From: Ochotona curzoniae
Lineage: Eukaryota; Chordata; Mammalia; Lagomorpha; Ochotonidae
Direction of reading: 5' to 3'
DNA length: 64,000 nt
Assembly (NCBI RefSeq): GCF_017591425.1
Contig: NW_024466218.1
Span: 16,072,001-16,136,000 of the forward strand
Within the stretch, counting starts at the first letter, position 1, and every line of letters begins with the position of its first letter. Position numbers and translations under genes: made by a program. Shown here piece after piece: positions 25,011 to 36,885 of this stretch. The notes under the pieces are model-generated. The model saw only the letters and a list, made by a program, of their open reading frames with translations, searched no databases and was not told the DNA's origin.

Positions 25011-26358
25011 TCCTTTTTCGGGTGTAAATATTCTGTAATTAAGCAGTTGTGTCCACACACGTGTTCATCATAGCATGTTAGTTTTAAGTCAGAGAAAGCA
25101 CTGTGAACATTGACAAGGTCACTCCGAGAAAATATAAGGTGACAGAGGGGCCATAAAACTGAAATGTCAGAAACATCTGAATTTACACTGCCTGGGAAGG
25201 AGGGCAAGGCAGCCAAATGATATTCCGTGGAACAACCAAAGAAGTTATTGCTAATTTTAATATCCTGATGCTACTATTGGCTTCAAAAAATATATATATA
25301 TTATATTATGTATATTATTACATATATTATATAATTATATATAATATTAGATATACTATATATATTATTACATATAATATATAATATATATTATATAATT
25401 ATAATATATGATATAAATATATATAATATATATTTTGCTACATACTATGCTTTATGGGGGATTTTATGCTAGAGTTCCATCTTTTCCCTCATCTTTCTCA
25501 TTGTTTTTCTAAATTTAACTCAAACATTTTTCTTACTTCTACATATTTTTACTTAGTTGAGAAGGTTTATGGTGATTAAAAAGGAGTGTTATCACTAAAA
25601 GGAATTGTGTAAGGTATTACCATGGATTAGATAACAAGTTTTCTTTACCATATCAGTAAGATTTTTAAGTTTTAAGGATTTTAAGTGGCTTGGATTCTGA
25701 GAGAAAAAAACAATGTTTGAAGCCCTAATTTATATAGATTTGAAATGTCTTCCTGATATTTTCAATTATGTGAGGCATTAAATTACTCCCTTTTGCTTAA
25801 ACTAATTTGTATTGGTTTTCTATCCTTCATCAGAAAGACTGTTGACTAATGTAATTGTATATGTCTAACATGGGAATTGAAATCAGATCAGAAAAACAGC
25901 CTAAAAAGAACTCCCAAAGTTGGAGAGCATTATTCTCCCAATTATAAGACCTAATTTGTACTTATTTGTATTTGCTGTTTCATTTACTAAGCCTTTTTTG
26001 AGGTGCAAATGAATATAACAATGAGGTGGATTGAACCTGGGGAGTCTGACATAACCAGGTTCTTTGTACATGGAAGGGGGGAATAGCTACTGACAATTTT
26101 GGGGAGACCACTTGGAGAGGGAGAAATCCAACTGCAACACCAATTGAAATGAGGATTTTGTATGGAAAAAAAATATCTCTGATCCAGGAATTCCTAGTAT
26201 TCATAACTGCTGTGCCCATATCATCATTTCAGAACTTTTAAGTGGCTTCACACATTTAATTCTGCTCAGAATTATTTTTTGTTAATTTGTTTGGACACTG
26301 TTTGTAGTGGAGAGAATTTAATACAGTACAATTGCCCAACAGCTTAGAAGTTTGTGAG
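25011..26358. other. Intergenic stretch, AT-rich
   Basis: Contains the TA-rich run at 25,286-25,436; the rest is AT-rich sequence with no element I can name. Confidence 0.6.
25286..25436. repeat. TA-rich low-complexity tract
   Basis: About 150 bp almost wholly A and T (tatatattatattatgtata and similar), with many overlapping short palindromes. Likely length-variable and prone to cruciform or slippage. Confidence 0.95.
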
Positions 26359-26685
26359 TTTTTTTTTTTTTTAATGATCCATCTATTTCTTATTTGACAG
26401 GCAGAATAACAGAGAGGAGACAGAGAATGGGTCTCCATCCATTGATTCACTCCCACAAATGGCTGCAGTGGCCAGAGATGAGCTGTTCTAGAGCCAGGAG
26501 CGTCTTCAGGGTCTCCTACATGAAGCGTAGGGTTCCAAGGAGCGGGGGCATCCTCTGCTGCTTTCCCAGGCCATAAGCAGAGAACTGGATCACAAATGGA
26601 GCAACTGGGGCATGAGCTGGTGTCCCCATGGGAAAATGCTGCTGCAGCATAGAGGATAGCGTGTTGAGCCACAGTGCCGGCACCC
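26359..26685 (-). mobile_element. C-SINE, moderately old full-length copy
   Basis: Poly(T) start, gacaggcagaataacagaga, ccattgattcactcccaca, tgctttcccaggccataagc and a head ending gagccacagtgccggcaccc. Confidence 0.88.
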
Positions 26686-26938
26686 TTGAATTTATTAGAT
26701 ACATTATTGTTGTAGGTTATATAATCCCATTTCCATTGAAAATAATACATGTGCACCAAAAGCTATTTTAATAGAAATTTACATCACTATTTATCAGCTG
26801 TTGGCTGAGTAGACCTACACCATGAATACTATATCATTTTGCCTATTCACATATCCTGAGAAGTTAGTAATAACATGCGTAACTTTTGTAATAAGGAATT
26901 AGTAATGAGAAAATTAAGAATTAAAAAATACAACAAAG

Positions 26939-27247
26939 GTAGGCATTTGGCACAGCTGTGAAGACATTTGTATCCTATATTGAAATGTCTTGTTCAAGTC
27001 CCAGCTCTGTTTCTGACCTGGCTTCCTGCAGATACACTGTTTTGGAAGCAGGAAGTTATGGTTCAGGTAAGAGGTCCCTTCTGATCTTGGTGACCCAAAC
27101 TGAACTCTTGTTGCTGACCTCAGCCTGGCCCAGTTTGGGCTATTGGGAGCATCTGGGGAATGAACCAGTGGTTGGAGGGTCTGTGTCCGTTTCTAACTCT
27201 CTGTCTCTGTAGGTTTCTGTCTCTCTGCCATTCAATTAAAAAAAAAT
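26939..27247 (+). mobile_element. C-SINE, older subfamily
   Basis: Head ggcatttggcacagctgtga, caagtcccagctctgtttct (B-box region), atctggggaatgaaccagtg and a CT-rich end before an A-rich tail. Wording follows an older variant than the copies at 4,364 or 46,385. Confidence 0.75.
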
Positions 27248-28616
27248 GAAAGTAGGTGAATAAATAATTAATACAACTTGAAACTTCACAGCAACAATAT
27301 AAGAAAATGCAACGTAAGCAAAATAGGAAGTAGGAAGAGCTCTGTTAGTAGAGGCTGTTGGGACATCTAGCCATCTAGCCATGAAGTCACAGTGGCTGAG
27401 ACTTAGGAGCAGTTGCTGTGCATCAGTGTTGAGGAGCAAGGACAAGCAGTGAGCAGGGCAGGTTGGGTAGTTGCTGCCTTGGGTCATCTGCACTGTAAAA
27501 ACAGCAAGGGAGTTTTGCAGGAAGATAGAAATAAACAAAAAGTTACTTGCTTGGACTAAGTGAAATCATTGAAAAGCCAGATTTTTAAAAATTCGCTATT
27601 CTTAAAAGTCTATTTTAGTAACCATGAAGGATGTGAACTTGATTGTGTTGGTGAAGGGTTACCCTGCAACAGCAAGGGAACACACAGTAACTGTTATCAG
27701 GGAAAGGTCAGAACTGAAATAGACATGATCTCTGGGGTGAAGACTTCTGCCTTTATCACCTTGCTTTTTGACTTTGAGAAAACAACAACATCACAGTGAC
27801 AGTTTGCAGCAGCATATCACCCAGAAGGAAGGAGGGTGAAAAACAGAAGCAACAATGAAATGGGAGGCGGACCTTCCAAGGACTCATTAGGAACATAGAT
27901 AACAATTTCCCTGTCTCCAAAAGCTTGAAAGATTAGTTCGGCTGCTGGAGAGCACATGCTTCTCTTTGAATATGACTGATGGAAGCTATCAAGAAGCAAG
28001 AGCTAGCGGTGGTTGGTGAATCTAAATAAGCTGCTTAATGTTGCTGAATAGAAAAAGCTAGATACATTTTGAACTTGCCTCTTAGAAGGTTTAAACAGAG
28101 AAAAGACAGATGAGGCATGGCAACTTTTTGTGAACTGAATCTGAACAAGGTGATGCTGTTTTGGAAGAACTGGAGTCTTTATGCATTTTTTTAAAAGGTG
28201 AACTAAAGTGTTAAAACACTGGATCAGCCTTGAAACTAATCTTTAGAAATTGATTATTATCTAAATCCTATTCTGAAATATCTATGGATTATCAACTAAT
28301 GGCAGTGTCTTATACAGGATTTATTTTGAGATTGCTCTTCTAATCATGGTTTAGAAATAACACAGGAAGAAGGCAGAATGTGAGATTCAAAAATCTTAAG
28401 TGGAGACTCTGTGATATAGCAATACAAGCTGGTAAACTACTGTATTTCAAAGTGATTTGTGATACAATCAGACATAAGTCCTGTTGTATTTGAGGATTTT
28501 CAAAAGCTAGACTCTATGAAGCTTTTTTTGTGGCACCCCAGAGCCCCTTTTCTCTGACTGCTGCCTAACTCCTTCATTTTCTGTGACTAATTTTATTTGT
28601 CTTCTGAACCCTTTTA
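27248..28616. other. Intergenic stretch without recognised features
   Basis: Unique sequence; one small direct repeat (catctagc twice near 27,364) and nothing else I can support. Confidence 0.6.
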
Positions 28617-28672
28617 GGAGGCTGACACTGCAGGTGGAGGTGTAACTTGCTATGCTGCAACATTGGCTCTTC
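28617..28672 (-). mobile_element. C-SINE head fragment
   Basis: Short match to the tRNA-derived end: ggaggctgacactgcaggtg, ttgctatgctgcaacattgg. Confidence 0.5.
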
Positions 28673-28689
28673 ACATCACTATTTATTTT

Positions 28690-30290
28690 ATTTTAAAAAA
28701 TTTAATTTTATTATTTATATTATTGAGAGCAGTGCAGAAACATGTGGGTCTCTGATTAGAGTGGAGAGGGTAGAGGCATTGAAGCAATGTGGGTGGGACA
28801 AATGTTTCAATTTTTCTTTCTCCTATATCCACATTTGGGGGTGGGGTAAGGGATAGAGCCACTCCTTGCTGTCTGACTGTATCAGCACAGACGTTTGATG
28901 ATGCCTTGGAGACCCTGACATGGAGAAATCTTGTGATTTTCCCTGTGGCCACAGTTGAGTCGAGTCATCTAATTGAATCCCCCTGAGGTGAGCTCGGATT
29001 TGAATCCTTTGTGTGTTTAGCCAGTACAGGGTCAGGTATGGTCCATCACTTGCACCAACCAACACACATACTGGTGAATGTAGCTGTCAGATCCACCACA
29101 TAAACTTATGGGTGCTCCAGCCCAGCATGCTACAAGGCCAATCTTCACACACACCAGCAGGTGCCATGGTCTAGTTGGGACAGACTCCAGTGACCTCCGG
29201 CAGGCCCACTCCCAGCCCTGGTTTTGGAATGTGCTGTGTCCTAGCATGGTCTATCCCACATCTCATCTGACTTTCAAGCACACACACACAGGTGCTGGGG
29301 CTTAGCTTAGCCTGCCCTACCTACCCCTCCGCCCCCTGCCGGCCACACTTGCCAACATGTATGCCAGTGGGTGCTGCTGCCTTGACCAACCTGGCCTGCC
29401 ACAAACCCTGGCTCTCATGCTCACCAGTGGCAGCTGCAGTCCAACAGGGAAGTACCCAAAGTTACTCTGTCAATCCCAGCCCCAAATCTTGTACTTGCCA
29501 GGATACTATGGTCCAGCCTGACATGACTTGTACCTAGTCCAGGCACTTGCCGGCATGTGCTGCAGCCTAATCTAGCTGGCCTGTATCCCTTCTGGCTCTC
29601 ATGTGCACCAGTAGGTGTGGTAGCCCAGCCCAGCCTGGTCTGACCTGAGTCCCAGTTTTTATGCCCACCAGTGGAAGCAGTGGCTCAGGGAGTTCCTGAC
29701 CAGGCCTGTTCCCACTGTTGGATCTTGCACATGCCAGCAGGTACTGTGGTCTAATAAGAGATGGACCTCCCCCAGACCCCAGTTTTGGCATTCACCAGTA
29801 GGTTTTTTAGCTTGGCTCAGCCTGGCTTGTCCCAAAGTCCCAACTCTTGCCAGTGGATGCAGCAGCATAGCCCAGCTCCTTTGTGAACTGATGGGTGTTG
29901 CAATACAGATGGTCTGGCCTGTGTCTGCTCCAGACTCTTGTTCATGCCAGTGTGTCCTATGGACTGTCCGGCCAAGCCCACGCCAAATCCCAGCTCACAC
30001 ATATGCCAATGGGTGCTGCAGCCCAGCCTGGCCTGGTTGCCATCAGCCCTAGCTCCTGGGCTCACCAGATCTCATGTGTGCTGGTAGATGCTACAACCCT
30101 GTGTGACATGGTTGGCCCCTAGCCTTTGTACATGCTGGTGGATACTGTGACTTTGTCTAAATGACCTGCACCCATCTGGCTCTCACCATTCTAAAGACCA
30201 CTACTTTCTATTGTACCCATCATTGGAAGACCACAGGTGCCCTCTCTATTGCCCTTCTCAGGTTTTTTTGTTTTTTTTTTTTTTGCCTAA
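28690..30290 (-). mobile_element. Unidentified interspersed element with a tandem-repeat body (inferred extent)
   Basis: Begins with a T/A-rich stretch that would be the A-tail of a minus-strand element, then about 340 bp of unique sequence, then the degenerate array at 29,030-30,160. I infer one composite insertion. The layout (A-rich end, unique part, GC-rich repeated part) is shared with the element at 57,494-58,233 in opposite orientation. Family unknown to me; a lagomorph-specific retroelement is the likeliest class. Confidence 0.4.
29030..30160. repeat. Degenerate tandem array, period about 60 bp
   Basis: The motif caccagtgggtgctgcagcc followed by cagcctggcctg recurs in altered form. 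Good anchors lie near 29,111, 29,291, 29,370, 29,430, 29,501, 29,554, 29,614, 29,673, 29,740, 29,801, 29,856, 29,951 and 30,011. Many successive spacings are 58-61 bp. About 18 copies, each strongly diverged. Composition is GC-rich and CpG-depleted, as if old and methylated. Confidence 0.8.
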
Positions 30291-30395
30291 GGCTTTGCTT
30301 TCATCAAGCAAAACCTGTGAGCCCCTCTTGGTACAGTCTGGACACAGTATTCTTGGTTAATTGTATGCCGGGAGACTATGGTCCCAAAAGGAACA

Positions 30396-30472
30396 TGAGT
30401 ATATTATTAATATACGTTATCATAATATATACTATATATAATATATAATATTAGGTATATTACATACCTTAG
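30396..30472. repeat. TA-rich low-complexity tract
   Basis: Runs such as atatactatatataatatat, next to the end of the repeat-bodied element. Confidence 0.85.
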
Positions 30473-30479
30473 GTATGCA

Positions 30480-31299
30480 CCAGCCAGGGAGTCCTCTTTA
30501 TAATGTTACCTGCAAAAGTTTTTTTAACTAGGGGAAAATGTTGAAAATGACTGAATTCATCCTCTAAACAAGTGAATTCTGGAGTAGGATCGCATAGCAG
30601 TTAGAAGGGGAAATTAAATAAGGAGCTGGGGGGAGCAGCGGTGTCCTACAGCCAGCTGGGACTCCAAAGAGCCTTAAAGGAGCAGCAAATACCCATGACA
30701 AGGGATTTTGCTCTGTTTTGGGTTGCTTACAGTAATAGCAATAATGAATGGAAAAGGGGCCGGAACTCTGACAACCTGGTTACAAACCCTCACTACCGTG
30801 ACGTCAGGCTGATTTGACCTTTGCTGGGATATCCTGCCAAAGATGAGGAGCCCCTCCTCTCAGTGAGTTTATATTTCCTTGATTTCATTTAAAAAGTCCA
30901 TGAACAAGTCACACTAAGACATTTTAACAACCCATCTAATAGTCACTCCTTTTCAAAAAGGGATTTAAGACAATTTCAAAAACATAAATACGCATAAACC
31001 ACAAAGAAAAGGGAAAGAGGGAAGACAATGCGTATTCAGGATAAGCAAACTGTGCTGTTAGAAAGTGGAAGCTGGGTGATCTAGGGCCATACCGCCCTCC
31101 GTGGGCCTCGTCTCGGTGGGATCAGAGGGTATTCAGCAGTGCTCACTGACCTCTCACCTGTTCCTTTACCTTGATTTCCTTGACGGGGCAAGCTCATGAT
31201 TTTCCTACTCCTATAGCTACAGCTCAGTCCCTTCCTTCTCCAGCTGGATTTTATTTCCTTCCCTGTACTCTGCTTTAACTATCTCATCCCTTCTTCGCC
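30480..31299. other. Intergenic stretch with a CRE-type site
   Basis: No repeat family recognised. Holds a full palindromic TGACGTCA at 30,799-30,806 and TGACCTTTG at 30,815-30,823 (see findings). Confidence 0.6.
30799..30806. promoter_or_regulatory. CRE palindrome TGACGTCA
   Basis: Exact CREB/ATF consensus that keeps its CpG in CpG-poor surroundings, eight bases before a nuclear-receptor half-site. Function is inferred only from the motif. Confidence 0.35.
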
Positions 31300-32180
31300 T
31301 ATTGAGTCCCGTCTTTGTGATGGTGAACTCCCCAGCGATCTTTTGGGCCACTGTTCCCTCTTGGAACTCCAGACTCTTAACAAACTACTTCTGTTCCTCG
31401 GTATCTCTCCCAGAGATCTCAAAGCCAGCACATCCTCATGGGGATTCACTGTTTCTTAGCGCTGTGCTTTCTCCCTTTCACCATGGGACGTGGTGCTACC
31501 ACCCATCATCTCTTACACCAGGTATCATCCTGGATCAGATCCCCCCTTCTTGCTATTGCATCCTAACTCGTCCCCAGTCTGCAAAGTCTCCACCCTGCCA
31601 CTCTAGCATAATCTTGTCACCTCTTGCCAGGACAATTGCATTACCCTCTAGCCAGTCTCTCTCTCTCTCTTCTTCCTTGCTGTCTTCCTCTAATCCGTCC
31701 TCCAGGGTGCTTTTAGTGGTTTTAAAGGATGTAAATCAGATGACTTCTCTGTGCTTGAAAATTATTCCCTGCTATTCCAACGCTTAAAGAAAAGCACTTC
31801 TTGCCATTTCCAATCATGGTCTCCGCATCCTGGTCCTGCTGATATTTCTAAGATCGTTTATGCCCTTCCCCACTTCGCTTCCTAGACACACTGGCACTGT
31901 TTCTGCCTCTATTCCACACTCTTCATTTGCCATCTTTACATGGCATTCCCTCTGCCTGGGTCACTGACCCCTGGTTCTTTGCTGTATCCTCATCCTTTCC
32001 GTCTCAGGTTCAGTGTCCCCCCTCAGAGAAAAGTTCTCCTGACAAACCTATAATGATAGGTCTCCTTTATTATTTATCTTACCATTCCTGTGTCTAATTT
32101 TTTAATAGCATTTTGTCAAATAAGCATTTAGATGTGTGTCTGTTGGGTTCACTTGCTTGTTGTCTGTTTTGTTGTATCCT
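31300..32180 (+). mobile_element. LINE-2 fragment
   Basis: The C/T-rich strand follows the 3' part of L2. A degraded form of the SRLDYCNSLL coding region lies near 31,617 (cacctcttgccaggacaatt). After it come aatccgtcctccagggtgc, gcttcctagacacactggc, cattccctctgcctgggtca, ggttcagtgtcccccctcag and ttctcctgacaaacc. A 161-codon open frame at 31,302-31,787 runs through it but is interrupted and diverged, a relic of reverse transcriptase rather than a gene. Confidence 0.7.
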
Positions 32181-33699
32181 CTATCACATTCAGTTAGCTT
32201 GCAGTGATGCTACAGAAAATTAGAAATTCCACTATCAGACTGGTGGATAAACACATATCACTGATTAAAAAGTACATCCACAATGGTATTAGCAGAATTC
32301 TGAGGAATTACAGCTCTCACTCAGTGCTTAGTTGATTTAATCCCTTTCTCTAAATGGCAATTGCACTCTGTAACTTTCTTTTCCATGAGTATTTCGTACA
32401 AAATAAAATTCACTTTTATTCTTTTTTTTTTTTTTTAGTTCTAAAAAATGAAGTTGACATACATGTTTTGCATGCACTTATGGGCACTAAGTTGCTTGGT
32501 CTTCATTCTGCAGATGATAAAGGTTAAAGCAAAAAGCCAAACCCCAAGCCATGGAACTAGAGAGAGGTTGTGGTTTCATCTCTGCAGCTTCTTTACTGTG
32601 TGATCTGGGGGTATCAGCCCAATCTCTGAGTGACAGGTTTTGAGAAACCAGCTCTGCCGGGCTGCCTTCCTGGACTCAGCTTCACTGGCCTTTCTCAACT
32701 CCGTGTGCTTCCTCGGTGGGGGAATTCTTAAGATTCTTTCTTTGGATAAAAATTTGACAGATATCTGGGGTTTTCATGTTTAGGTAATCGAAGTGTCCTA
32801 CAATCCCTTTAAATCGCAGAACATGGTCTCGGCTTAATATTGAATCCCTGGAAGCACCTGGAGTTTCCAGCCCCTGAGAGCGTTATAGTTTTTTGCCTTT
32901 CCTTTGCCCAGGTCAGCCTGACACAGACAGAGATCCTCAAGCTAGTAAACAGAAGGATCAGGAAGATTCATCTTCCATCTTTTCCTCTACATCTCTCCCA
33001 TCCTGTTTTACTAAGATAATGTTCTGACCCCTTGAAGATACAAAGGGTGGGGACAGAGACATGGATCCAGGGAAATGAATGCTTCAGTGGTACAGCTTTG
33101 GGGTGCTGATGCTGGTGGGGTTCAATGTATGTCTTTCTCTGGCAGATACCTGAGCGGGTTTTCAGGGGCTTTTGTAGGAGACGACCACTGATGATTTCTT
33201 CCAGCGTACTGCCTTGCCCTTGGGCCTTCTTGACAATTTATTTCCCAGTGACTCTCTCTGTTGAGTTGTCACCCTTCTGAGCAGTTTTCTGGTCTGTGAT
33301 GTAACATGGTTGTAGACCTGCTTTCTGCCTTCCGGTGGACCTTACTGCTCAATGGGAATCTTGTGTGTACTTTTTGCCCCCTCTCAGTTGTGTGTCTCCA
33401 TCACTTTCCCTACTAAGCCACACAGACACCTTTTGTTATGGCTTTTTTAGACTGGAGTAGGACTGCAGAGCATTCTCATTACCACAAGGGACCTCTAGAA
33501 TTTTTTGGTACAACTTCTTTTCTCTAACATTTACTTACAACGCTGGACAACAAGAGAAGCTGGACTAAAAGAGATTCTAACAGGAGAAACTGAGAAAATC
33601 AAGCTGGGCTCAGAATCTCTTCACAATCTTGACTATCCTTGAACTTCTGTAGACCATACTTGCCAAAGCAAACCACTCCAGAGATCATCCATAGATGGG
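32181..33699. other. Intergenic stretch without recognised features
   Basis: A poly(T) tract lies near 32,423-32,438; the rest is unique sequence of average composition with no SINE. Confidence 0.6.
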
Positions 33700-33821
33700 A
33701 ATAGAAGATAGTTTCTAGCTCATAGGATTGTGTGAGGGCTTAACAAGTTAAGGCACATATAGCATTTAGGATAGATTTTGGCACATAGTAATCATCATGA
33801 TGGCAGCAGCTATTATAATCA
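33700..33821 (-). mobile_element. MIR SINE
   Basis: Reads as reverse MIR: catgggattg-type start (cataggattgtgtgagggct), taacaagttaaggcacatat, then ttggcacatagtaatcatca and agcagctattataa. Confidence 0.65.
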
Positions 33822-33872
33822 TATATATATACATATATATATATACAATGTGTATATACACAGATATTGTAA
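33818..33872. repeat. TA/TG low-complexity tract
   Basis: Alternating atatatatacatatatatat, then tgtatatacaca, grown from the end of the MIR. Confidence 0.85.
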
Positions 33873-36454
33873 TACCATGTACATGCTGCCTTAGCTTTAT
33901 TCTTACCATTCGTTGAGCTTCAGGACTGAGATAGTAGGAACTGAGTGAAGAAAGAGGAGTATATTTGAATAACTGACTTGGGACCAGGATAAGCATTTTA
34001 GGTTTATCAACTTTAGGAAAATTAGCCAATGAAACAGTATTATTGGTTTTCTTTTTTTTTTTTTTGAGTTAGCTATTGTTAAGACAAAATGTTGTAATAA
34101 TAGGACCATGAAATATTGTATCTATTGGCTTGTCCAAATTGGAATAAGCAATTAGTGGAACATACTACCTTTTAAATACAGACAGTAAATAATCCTTTAT
34201 TCAATGAGCTAAGTAAACTTTTAAATCTCTGTACATGCCTCAAAATGTCCAAATGATTTGACTGAGAGTTAAAGGTCTCTGTAATTCAATAGGAATTAAA
34301 ATGTCAAATCATTAACCCCTGGGTATCAGTTTCCCACCTATCAGCATTGAGTTATGGTCTGTGTGAGGCCCAAGAAGCAAAGTCTGCCTGCCCAACACAG
34401 GCAGGGCCTGGCAGTGAGCGCCCACTGAGTGATGGAGCTTCATTCACCTGTGATGTTATATGCCTGTGCCATTCATTCCACAAAAATCTTATCATTCATA
34501 AAGGTTCTGTGTAATCCAGATTTTATATAGTTACTTTATACTGTACAGTAAGAAAATGCTCCCCTTCCCACGTGCACTAATAAACACTGAACTTGGTGTT
34601 CACTTGCTTTATTGTTTATTCCACTTAACTGCTTGGTTTCTTCTGAGCCTCTGCCAGCTTCCTGTCTGCCGGTTCAGGAGCCTGGCTCACCGGCTCAGGC
34701 CTTACACACCACTTCAGAGCTTCCGGCTTTGTCTCCTCTCTTCCAATAACAACACGTGACAACATGGGATGTTGGGCACGTTTTAATTTAGCAACATTGA
34801 TTCCATTGATGTCTTGTCAGATACGCTGGAGCCTGAGGCCTCATCAGCCACACAGGGCAGATCAGAGATGCCCCCCCGGTCTTTTGACCCTGATTATTCT
34901 TTCTTCTTATTCTGATTTTCTCTTGGTATTATAGCACGGAGTGAAGAAGGACAGCCCGAGGGAGAGGGTGAGAAGAGAAGAAGGAGAAGAGAGTGGAAGG
35001 TCAGTGCTTGCGGACAAGTAGGAACAAAGGAACTGCAAATTGGGACCTCTCTCTATAGCTACCTTCCCTTCGGAAATTCACTGCTCAGCCATCCATCAGC
35101 TCCCAGCACAGGGACTCCCAGCTCAGGGCTGCTTAGTAGGCAGCCAGAGTCTTCTAGCCAATCACTGGCAGTCCCCTTCCTAGGAACAGCTCTGCCTTGG
35201 CCAGGTGGGAATGACCCATGGCCTAATCGCTGTTGGGAGCTTTCTACCTTAATTATTTATTAAGGAGACAAAAACGAATGCTTGATGAATCCAATGGCTG
35301 GAGAGTAGAAGGTAGCCATGGGCTTTTGCCAGTTAAATGTTAGATCAGGTATAATTTATTACTGTTACCTTGTTTGGATCATGTTTACTCTTATTTAACA
35401 ACTTCAAATAAGAGATGTGCCCTGTTTGCATTTCTGGAGTATTTATAGTAATTTTGATAATCTGTTAATTTCTTGAAATTCGAGTCTATTCCTATATTTG
35501 GGTTGGTTTTTGTGCTGACAGTGAATTGATGTTGCAGAGTTCATGAATAATATACAGCGTGTAGGGCTGTGTGGAGCTGAAGGTAAAATGTGTGTGTGTG
35601 AGTGTATGTGTATGTGTGTGTGTGTGAGTGTATGTGTATGTGTGTGTGTGTGTGGAGGATAAGATGCAATCTCTATATCTGTATCCGAAATTTGGAGTTC
35701 AGAGTTTTAAGTAAAATGTTGAGATGATCGGTGTTACAAAGATATTCCCACATCTTCTACTGGTTGGCTTACTGTGCTAGCCTCAATTTGGAAAATAAGT
35801 TAACATTTAAAACAATGATGAAAATTGGTACTTGGGGTCTGTGACCTCTAACGGTCAGTGCTAGATGTAGTCAGATTGGTGAGATAGCTGACTTCCTGCT
35901 TTGTCCCGTTTTACCACCTGCTTGCATTCCTGTGATGTGTCCAAATGCTCAAAGATTTAGTTTGGGCTTCACTGGACACTGATTATTATTTAAATGCAAC
36001 CCACCTTTTGTTGTTTTAAAATCGAGGTTCTTGAAGACCCAGAGAATACAAGACTAAAAAGAATAGAGGCGAAGAGTATGTTCTGTAAGTTCTACAACAG
36101 AAGCGAGTCTGATTAGTGCTTTTGATGTTTACAAGTCCATCGGAAACTCCTGTGAAGTGTTTTTGAAAGAAAGCACAAAGTACCTATTTCATATCATAAA
36201 ACTTTGGAGAAGTTACTGAAAACCGCTCTGGGTTTTAATGTGGCAGGAGCACCCACATTATCTCTCTTGAAGCGCCTTCCCTCACACACCCCTTGAAACT
36301 CCAGTGCCTCTTTTCTCTGATGGTGGAATTCCAACGTTAGAATACACAGGGAGATTTGTGGCTAAAAGAATATCTTAGATACGCCTTTGACGATGGCCTT
36401 CGGCCTTACTTCATTATGAAGGAAAGTACAGGAATACAAAACCTACTTGGAATC
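33873..36454. other. Intergenic stretch, mostly unique
   Basis: Contains the TG microsatellite at 35,589. I see no SINE, LINE or coding gene. A 67-codon frame at 34,556 has no recognisable homology. Confidence 0.6.
35589..35655. repeat. Compound (TG)n microsatellite
   Basis: TG runs broken by a 26-bp duplicated pattern: agtgtatgtgtatg occurs at 35,601 and again at 35,627. Confidence 0.95.
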
Positions 36455-36645
36455 AAACAGGTTTCAGTTCTTATTGGAGGTTTCTCTCGTTAGCTGTGTG
36501 AATTTTGCAAGATGTTTGCATGCCTGAGCTCTAGATTTAACCTGTGTAAAATGGACAAATATTCGAGAATTGGGAGAATTTCAAGTGTGTACATAATGTT
36601 TCCTGCTCACAGTGAATAGCCCAGATGTATTTCTGATTATTAATT
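36455..36645 (-). mobile_element. MIR SINE, diverged
   Basis: Matches reverse MIR in order: ggaatcaaacaggtttcag, gttagctgtgtgaattttgc, ttaacctgtgtaaaatggac, ttgggagaatttcaagtgtg. Confidence 0.65.
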
Positions 36646-36774
36646 GCTCATAATGTCTCCATTTTGGGAATTGGAAAAGCTGAAAAATGAGGGTGGTTTG
36701 TCTACACACACGAGTGTTTATGCCCAGTTTGGCTGGGGGTTAATGAAAGTAAACTAGTTGAAGTAAACAATTTC

Positions 36775-36885
36775 TTTTTTTAAAAAAAATATGTTTTATT
36801 AATTACATTGCATTATGTGACACAGTTTCATAGGCTCTGGGAATCCCCCCAACCTTCTCCCCACAATTTCTTCTCTGTCATCAAA
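36775..36885 (-). mobile_element. LINE-1 3'-end-like fragment (lagomorph type)
   Basis: After a T/A tract, ttaattacattgcattatgt, gacacagtttcataggctct and gggaatcccccc resemble the reversed terminal sequence I associate with lagomorph L1. Assignment from memory, so moderate. Confidence 0.45.

Noticed and set aside
26256..26759. 167-codon minus-strand frame
   Set aside because: Most of it is the SINE at 26,359-26,685 read through.
28690..30290. CRISPR-like or bacterial repeat array
   Set aside because: Repeats are degenerate, contiguous and without spacers of uniform length; the setting is mammalian.
31302..31787. 161-codon plus-strand frame, serine- and leucine-rich
   Set aside because: It overlaps the LINE-2 fragment; low-complexity wording comes from the C/T-rich strand and no intact reverse transcriptase motif remains.
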